A DNA stretch of 64,000 bases from Scylla paramamosain (taxonomy: Eukaryota; Arthropoda; Malacostraca; Decapoda; Portunidae). Position numbers and translations under genes: made by a program. The notes below the pieces were generated by a model. The model was not told the origin of the DNA. It worked only from the letters and a program-made list of their open reading frames with translations, and ran no database searches. Every line of letters begins with the position of its first letter. Position 1 is the stretch's first letter. The stretch lies in the NCBI RefSeq assembly GCF_035594125.1, contig NC_087181.1, positions 5,653,119 through 5,717,118 on the forward strand, written 5' to 3'. Below are positions 56,330 through 64,000 of the stretch, piece after piece.

Positions 56330-56770
56330 CAGCGAGAGAGTTACATAAAGTTACGTACAAATACAGGCCACAACAAACCTTACGGTTCTCACGAGATGAC
56401 CTGTCCTAGGGCTACTAAGGTGATAGTAGACGAAAAGGACAGCAAAGCAGAAGACTCTCTCCTTACCCCCCACTCCCCCCGGCATAAGCCGTACAGGAAA
56501 CAAATCTGAAGTAAATACCTTGCTGGGTTAGAGAAGGAAAACCCGAAGGAAAATTTATAGGAAATAATGAAAATAGATGAAATGAGGTGTCCCCATTTCC
56601 TGGAGTCAAGGAGTTTTAATCTGTAACAAACAAACACTGTTACCCGCGGATTTGAGCTAAAATATTTATCAAGACGGCGTTTCAAATTCAATACGGTATT
56701 GCCAAAAAAAAAAAAAAAAACATTCACCAGTATTCGCCCTGCCAGAAATGAAACATATGTATGGCGCTTC
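56330..56770. other. unique DNA with no recognised gene
   Basis: Nothing recognised apart from an 18-base A run at 56,705. Confidence 0.5.
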
Positions 56771-56789
56771 CTTTGACTGCAGTTCAAGC

Positions 56790-56888
56790 TGGTGGCGGCG
56801 ACGTGCTAGTGCTGGTGGTGGTGGTAGTAGTGGTGGTGGTGGTGGCAATTGTTGTGGCTGGGGAGTTAACTAATTTAATTTCGTTTTC

Positions 56889-56984
<96 letters not shown>

Positions 56985-57020
56985 TTTGTTTCCGATCTCT
57001 CTCTCTCTCTCTCTCTCTCT
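56790..57020. repeat. GGT, TA and CT microsatellites in succession
   Basis: GGT/GTA repeats at about 56,810-56,846, TA at 56,891-56,981 and CT at 56,997-57,020, with only short unique spacers. Confidence 0.95.
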
Positions 57021-57319
57021 TCTTTTCCATATTTTCATTCATATAGACCATTAATAATGTATAGGATTAAAATATAGCCTTAATCCCTCTATGCCCTTTT
57101 TGCCGTGATATGTTTTGTCCTTACACGCTGGTATGGTCCGCCTGGCCCTCTTGCCCGGCCCCTTCCCCCTGGCAGACCCGCGTGTGGCCGTGAAGTGTGG
57201 CCCCCCAAGTGGTCATCCAATATTACTCTTAAAAATGGTCCCGTGATGCGTCTACAGAATGGTTGCTGAAAGCGTGTTGCTTGGGTGGGGGGAGAGGGGA
57301 CTGATGTGGCCCTCTGGCC

Positions 57320-57324
<5 letters not shown>

Positions 57325-57414
<90 letters not shown>

Positions 57415-57533
57415 TGGAATTATGATTTCACTGAGTGGTTTAAGAACATATTCACATGTTATTCATGAGCCATCACATCCAGCAGCAGGCAGCAGCAGGC
57501 AGTAGGAGGAGGAGGAGGAGGAGGAGGAGGAGG
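57325..57533. repeat. CT microsatellite, then GCA and GGA tracts
   Basis: CT at 57,325-57,412 (about 44 units), CAGCAGCAGG twice at 57,480-57,500, and GGA/AGG at 57,507-57,533. The preceding 57,021-57,324 shows nothing recognisable. Confidence 0.95.
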
Positions 57534-58305
57534 AAAGAACACAGAGGAATACAAAGGAATGCAACGGAAGACCAAACCTTGAGGTACTGACGAGGCTGTT
57601 TGGATAATTATTCTACATTAACTATTATTGGGAGATACAGGATAGTAAAGAAGGTTCCTCCCCACCAATCTCTCCAGCAGAAGCTGACAAGATACAGGAA
57701 TTGATACCACGTGGTATAGAAAAACCACAGAGAACTTGAGAGAATAGTGAGGGAAAGAGTTGTGGTCTGTCTACTTGTGTTTGTGAGGGAGAGTGTAACT
57801 GCATGATAGTTGTGTGATGTGGTGTGTGCGTAGCGCAGGTGAAGGCACAGTTTGGTTGTTGAGGGGTGGTGCAGAATCCTTGCGTTGCCCTTTCCAGGGA
57901 GGCGGCAGTCAATCAGGCCACAGCTTCGGTCACTGTGTTTGTGTACCTTTCCCTTTAGGGCTGCATACACAGGTTATCGCCTGCTATTTTGACCTCTAGT
58001 ACTTAAAATCACAAAGGTGATCAATAACAGGAGAATGCGGACGAAGAAAATGAGGATTACTTGTGATTACATAGTATAATCAAAACAAACACTCCCACAG
58101 GTCTTTACATATCGCTTTGGAATTAATCTATATTAACTACCCTTTAGTAAAGTAAGCTAGAGCAGTGTATGACTTCTGCCAAACCGACACGCCCTCGTGC
58201 TTGTGCTGGCGTGGGAAAACCATCGTGCAGTGTGGGAAAAACTGGCTGCGTTTTGATTGGAAAGAATGAAGTGAGATTCTATTATTATTCCTATGCAAAA
58301 AAATT
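57534..58305. other. unique DNA with no recognised gene
   Basis: Balanced composition. Frames on the minus strand (57,608-57,970) are open for up to 120 codons but show no motif I can name. An exon cannot be excluded. Confidence 0.4.
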
Positions 58306-58341
58306 GAGGAGGAGGAGGAGGAGGAGGAGGAGGAGGAGGAG
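58306..58341. repeat. GGA microsatellite
   Basis: Twelve GGA units. The sequence after it to 58,600 has an A run at 58,514-58,527 and nothing else recognised. Confidence 0.97.
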
Positions 58342-58599
58342 GGTAATAACAGCATTAGTAAAAACATCCACTTCAAACACCCCTTTGTCTGTGCCTTTGG
58401 ACGCACAAATTACCTCAGAATGTTACGTCATAATGAATAAGACAAGTGAAGAAGCTTGCTTTCTTTTGAATACCGTCTTTTCGGAAATGTTGATTTTTTT
58501 TGTGCAAAAGACAAAAAAAAAAAAAAACGTACAATTTTTAATAGAGTGAAAAAATCTACAATTCACCCTAAGGAGGAGTAACTGAAATATTACGAACTA

Positions 58600-58662
58600 T
58601 ACCACTAACACCACCACCACCACTACTACTATCACCACCACCACCACCACCACCACACCTCA
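58600..58662. repeat. ACC/CAC trinucleotide tract
   Basis: Imperfect ACCACCACT repeats. The next 370 bp to about 59,030, including pyrimidine-rich 58,663-58,815, show no recognised feature. Confidence 0.9.
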
Positions 58663-59029
58663 CTCTCAACTTCTCCCATTTTCACGAATTCCTCTCTTCT
58701 CTTCCCTCACTCCACCATCCTTCATCCTCTCTCCCTTACGTTCCATCCTTCCTTTCGCCAACATAATGCTTGCAACAGATGCCCCTCCTCTTCCTCCCCC
58801 TCCTCCTCCAGTCCCGTAGCATTAGCAGGGCCTTGTTTCCCCTTATAAGCAAGGATGCTTAGTGGAACATGTCGAAATAGCGTTGCCTAGCCGCCGCCGA
58901 GTATAGGAGTGTATTGAGGGTGCATTATCTCGGTACAGTGGCGGTGAGCGGGGAGATGGGTCGGTGAGTATGTTCAGGCGCAGATAGAGAAATGTGTTAT
59001 TGGTCTGACGAATTGATTAATGAATAGGT

Positions 59030-59275
59030 ATCTGGTTGAACAGGTAGATTTACAGATAGATGGCTGGATGGGTAAATGGTTAATAAATAGATCGACTGAC
59101 TGATAAATAGATTGATATATAGATGGACAGATGGATGGATAGATAGATTGATAGATACATGAATAAATGAATAGGTATATAAGTAGATATAAATATATAT
59201 AGATGGGTAGATAGACAGTTCAGTAAGTAGAAAATAGATTAGATAAATAGACAGACAGACAGGTAGACAGGGATA
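59030..59275. repeat. degenerate GATA/GATG tetranucleotide field
   Basis: Imperfect GATA, GATG and GACA units make up most of the segment. The minus frame over it is Ile/Tyr/Ser/Leu-rich for that reason. 59,276-59,928 continues with scattered AGATAGA words and no recognisable gene. Confidence 0.85.
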
Positions 59276-59926
59276 ATAGTACATAGGTGGGAAAATATGC
59301 TGATAAATCCCCGTTGATTGATAAGAAGGTGGAAGTATTAGATAGGGAGAGATATACACATAAAACATCGACGAATGGGTAGGTAATTGAAGAAACACAG
59401 GATGGTTGAAGAGCAATATACATAAACAAATAATAAGAAAGTGGAAGTGTAAGCGATGAATCAGATAAAGAGAGAAATTAGCTGTATATTGATGGACAGA
59501 ACATATAGAAATGCAACTGTAAATCATGGTAAACAAACTAAGATAAATAAAGGTATGTACTATGTTAGAAGGAAATGACATTAGAGAGTCAGCCAGCACA
59601 TCAGACATTCAGAAAGCAGGACAGACAAAGACACATAGACACACTGACTGATGGGTGCATATGCCAAATGAAATAGTAAACAAACATTCATATATAGAAT
59701 CATTACAAATAGAAAAATATCAGAAACTTTGAGGCAGACAGACTGAATTTCGCATAACGAAAATATTTGTATGTTCATGTTTGGTAACTTACACACGAGC
59801 AATGGATAAAAAAGAGAGATTTTACATATAAACCTAGAGAAACAAAGGAAAGCAAAACATTATAAAACAAAAAAGACACATAAAAAAATTAATCCTCCTG
59901 TGAATCACGTTGCAGACACAGGCGCC

Positions 59927-59927
<1 letters not shown>

Positions 59928-59985
<58 letters not shown>

Positions 59986-59998
59986 ACACACACACACT
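59928..59998. repeat. CA microsatellite
   Basis: About 35 CA units with one TA interruption at 59,980. Confidence 0.98.
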
Positions 59999-60128
59999 TT
60001 CCTGTCGCCAAAAAATACACACAATTCTCCTGCTACTCTATGAATTACCTTACTAGAAATGAAAAAAAATACATAAATGTTATGAATTTTGTATATTGTT
60101 GTGTGGATCACCGGAATTGTGTTGAAAT

Positions 60129-60241
<113 letters not shown>

Positions 60242-60342
60242 GATGTCTTGCAGCACAGTACACATGCATATATATTCTGCACACTTTTCTTCCTCTTTCT
60301 TCTTTCTTTCATGTGACATTTGGAAAAAGCAAATGTTGAGAT

Positions 60343-60344
<2 letters not shown>

Positions 60345-60440
<96 letters not shown>

Positions 60441-60446
60441 TGTGTG
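60345..60446. repeat. GT microsatellite
   Basis: About 50 GT units with one TT interruption near 60,437. 60,447-60,800 holds scattered GACAGACA words and nothing else recognised. Confidence 0.98.
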
Positions 60447-60798
60447 AAATAATAGACAAACGGACAGACAAACAGATACATTACAATACACAAAATTGCA
60501 CATAAGCTGCGGGACAGAGACTCACAACCAATCACGCACCCACCCACACAAGACAGACAGAAGGTCAAAGATATACTGATATACGTACTGACATACATTC
60601 TTCATCTCTTCGGTCAATATGAAGACGCTACACGAACTTACATATTGTCCTGTGCGTCTCGAAGGAGTAACGCCGGGAGATGACAACGTCCGCCCTTTAT
60701 TGCTCAGGGAAGCACAGGGACTGTGTGTGTTGCTGGCAGTTTGTTGGAGTTTTAGGATTCCCGAAGGCTGACGAAGAGTTTTAAAAGTAGGAATGTAT

Positions 60799-60902
<104 letters not shown>

Positions 60903-61004
60903 ACAAACCTAACATCGGAGAGACTGATAAAGAAAGTTTAAAGTAAAAAAGAATTAAAAAAAAATAGCTTCAAACGTATAGACAAGTAAATGTATATACA
61001 TGCT

Positions 61005-61042
<38 letters not shown>
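61005..61042. repeat. CA microsatellite
   Basis: About 18 CA units. The following 61,043-61,404 is AT-rich with no recognised feature. Confidence 0.97.
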
Positions 61043-61044
<2 letters not shown>

Positions 61045-61402
61045 GACATTGAGAGTCATAGCACCACACAAAAAAGACGTACAAAAAATGAAAAAAAAAG
61101 CCATAAAATAACATAAAGAAGTGAAAAAAAGAGAAAACATTGAAAGACATAAGCCGGAGTGAACAAGTGACATCAGGAAGAGAATGTAATGCAATATTAG
61201 TAGGTGCCTGAAGTTACTCGGAGAATGACATCATACTTAAAGGAAAGTGATGAAAGAAAATAGCATGCTTTAACTTGGAAAAAAAACTGCGATAATGAAC
61301 AAGTAAATACGAGGAAATAAAGCACTAAAGTGGGAAAATGTGTAGCAGATTGAAAGGAAAAAAAAAACATGAAATTAAGTGCTAAAAATGTGTGATGCCT
61401 AT

Positions 61403-61560
<158 letters not shown>

Positions 61561-62001
61561 TGTCTTTCCTGTCACTTCAGATAAAAATCTATATATTTTT
61601 TACATTTCAATGGTGCTGAAGAACACAGACAATGAAAAAGTAAATATGACGGTTCCTTCTTTCATATTTATTTGTTATGACATTTTATGAGACAAGACTG
61701 TACTTCGGTATCCTTATGTTATATTGTTATTTTGTCTTTTTATTTGTTTATTTATTATCTGCTTATTACTTTTATCTATTACATATACTTTTACAGTCCT
61801 CTGTTTTCTAACATTACTTTGTTATTTTATGCTGTTTCTTTATTGTATACATTGTTGCACGTGAGTATAAGAGTTTTTTTTTTTTCTGCGAGGGAGAAAA
61901 AAGTCATTTCGGATTTTATCTGTGGAAAGAAATCGTGTGTGGGATTTTTCTGAGGAAAATTATTCGTGTGTTGAGAGGAGAGTCTTTAAACTTCATTAAA
62001 T

Positions 62002-62250
<249 letters not shown>

Positions 62251-62309
62251 TTACTTAACAGTGGAACCTTGCACAGTTTAATTGGATGAAGAGAGAAAAT
62301 AGAGATACA

Positions 62310-62395
62310 GATTGATGGATGGATAGATAGATAGGTAGATAGTTAAAAGTTAGATAAGTAGATAGATTAGATAGACGGATAGATAGAAGGTCATA
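62310..62395. repeat. GATA-rich tract
   Basis: Imperfect GATA/GGTA units. 62,396-62,818 after it shows no recognised gene. Confidence 0.85.
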
Positions 62396-62818
62396 TTTGC
62401 CTTGATATCGCCGTGTAATAAGTCCCGAGGAATTAATTCTTCATAGAACGTTAATTGATTTATAGGCGGAAGGTGAAGCAAGGCAGCACATGTGAAAGGT
62501 AATGCAGGATAAGATAATGTGATATGACTGCCATTTAGCGTCCTTGTGTGTGAGGTCCACAAGGCCAGAGTGAAGGGGGAGGGCACATATCAACTTATTG
62601 TAACCTTCGTAACTCTACTGACTGGATTACATTCACGGGAGTTAGTCATTATTACATACGAGTACATACATGTTGCGACAGTAAGAAGAGTATGCCTGTG
62701 CCGGTTTTTTTTTTTTCCTTTTTCCTCTCATTATTAACATTGGTGTTCTATTGGGGTAAAAAACGATCATGCATTGGTGCGAGAAAGGATGAAAAATTAT
62801 AGAAAAGGAAAGGACTGA

Positions 62819-63300
<482 letters not shown>

Positions 63301-63747
63301 TCAAAAGTAGGTGAGGGATATGACCACTCGTTTGAGTACCATTGCTCGTTTGAGTACCATTTTTGGGGAACTCAAACATAATTTGTTTGTGTTTGTAGCT
63401 CATTTTAGTACCTTTTTAGGTGGCTGAAACGTTTATTGGTCTATTCACATATGTGGAAATATATTTCCCACACTAAGTGTGGTAACAAATGTTTAATCGG
63501 ACATGCAATGATAAACATGCTTTTATTCCTATCAAAATTATATAGCGGTACCTGTGTCAGACCCAAGACAAAGCGCTACAAGTGTAAATAATATCCGACA
63601 AGTTTTTACATTTACTTTTAAGAAATTTATTAATATTCATTAAAACAATAATCAATTCACAGTTCCAACTAAAAATACAACACAATAATGAAACTCATGT
63701 CATGCTGTTCAATAAAACAATAGTAATTGAAGTTACAAAGATATACA
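63301..63747 (-). other. probable 3' untranslated or internal transposon sequence
   Basis: AT-rich, between the CTAG repeats and the stop codon. It contains a short direct repeat CTCGTTTGAGTACCATT (63,327 and 63,345) and several minus-strand AATAAA hexamers. No frame of note. Confidence 0.4.
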
Positions 63748-64000
63748 TTATTTGTTTTTACATGACATACTATTGTGACACTTTGAATTACAAAAGACTT
63801 TATTTTTTTTACATTTGCAAATGTTGGTTGCACAGTGTTTTGTACAATGACATCTAAAGAATCCTTGGCCTGTTCCCACACTTGAACTAGTTGCTGCACT
63901 TCTTAAAGATATTTCTTTGTCGGTAGGTATATCTTTCACATCCACATCCACATCCACAGACCCTTGACTTTGACTATGTCTTGGTTTTCCATGCACAATT
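63748..64000 (-). CDS. C-terminus of a transposon-integrase-like (KRAB-A domain-containing 2-like) protein, partial
   Basis: A minus-strand frame, open to the window edge, ends with TAA at 63,748-63,750. The upstream part lies beyond 64,000, so the start is not in view. About 83 residues are visible: a polar stretch with a VDVDVDV run, then GTGQGFFRCHC and eight cysteines spaced CxC-x3-C-x4-CxC-x6-C-x3-C-x5-C, ending SCKNK. This compact tail, directly at the stop codon, resembles the cysteine-rich C-terminus of arthropod proteins usually named KRAB-A domain-containing protein 2-like, which carry a transposon-type DDE integrase. That identification is from memory of the family. A tesmin-type CXC motif is the alternative. 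Possible AATAAA signals for the minus strand lie downstream. Confidence 0.6.
   Translation of the reverse strand, partial: IVHGKPRHSQSQGSVDVDVDVKDIPTDKEISLRSAATSSSVGTGQGFFRCHCTKHCATNICKCKKNKVFCNSKCHNSMSCKNK

Noticed and set aside
57608..57970. A 120-codon minus-strand gene
   Set aside because: No recognisable motif, and an overlapping frame of similar length exists; chance is as likely as an exon.

Overview
This window looks like nuclear, non-coding DNA from an animal, most probably a decapod crustacean and perhaps a brachyuran crab. The evidence is a jockey-like LINE of the type I associate with crab genomes, the very high density of long dinucleotide microsatellites, and tRNA-derived SINE, hAT MITE and RTE-type fragments. 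The species is an inference. I see no ordinary host gene. The only protein-coding signals are one nearly intact LINE ORF, two LINE fragments, and the cysteine-rich C-terminus of a transposon-integrase-like protein at the right edge.

Positions 1-50,616 are one AT-rich satellite array that runs off the left edge. The monomer is about 88-97 bp. At least five diverged types, called A to E here, follow one another in a fixed order and form a composite higher-order unit of roughly 460-480 bp. Copies are strongly diverged, with many deletions and missing monomers, as expected at an old array edge. I call '+' the strand reading TTTTAGCGTTTTGGTACC. Orientation flips at about 829, 1,046, 1,427, 10,925, 21,990, 22,867, 22,993, 37,561, about 41,831-42,381 (across a LINE fragment), 44,745, 47,278 and 47,377.

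Two large inverted duplications underlie the flips. System 1 pairs 1,427-3,692 with 18,395-21,080, and 940-1,426 with 22,490-22,985. System 2 pairs about 24,790-30,775 with 44,745-50,616, with arms near 6 kb and a 14 kb spacer. A direct duplication relates 23,450-25,330 to 42,950-44,710. Small foldback hairpins at 4,516-5,143 (around a TA microsatellite), 10,454-10,507 (perfect) and 49,060-49,219 show the same inversion process at monomer scale. TA tracts expanded inside the array at five sites. Insertions in the array are an RTE-type fragment (7.0 kb), a near full-length jockey-like LINE (15.0-18.3 kb), a hAT MITE with an 8-bp target duplication (41.1 kb) and a 5'-truncated LINE copy sitting on an orientation flip (41.8-42.4 kb).

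Positions 50,617-64,000 are not satellite. From the left they hold TTG, AAT and GGT simple repeats; two tRNA-derived SINE heads; an amplified 2.1 kb repeat field with 16 copies of a GGTGAGTGYG hairpin motif; a CTG/CTA trinucleotide field; then a cluster of long GT, TA, CT, GA, CA and GATA microsatellites. The last kilobase appears to be the end of a DNA transposon: a minus-strand gene tail with an eight-cysteine motif, followed by an AT-rich stretch with seven CTAG-centred repeats that ends at a 280-bp TA microsatellite.
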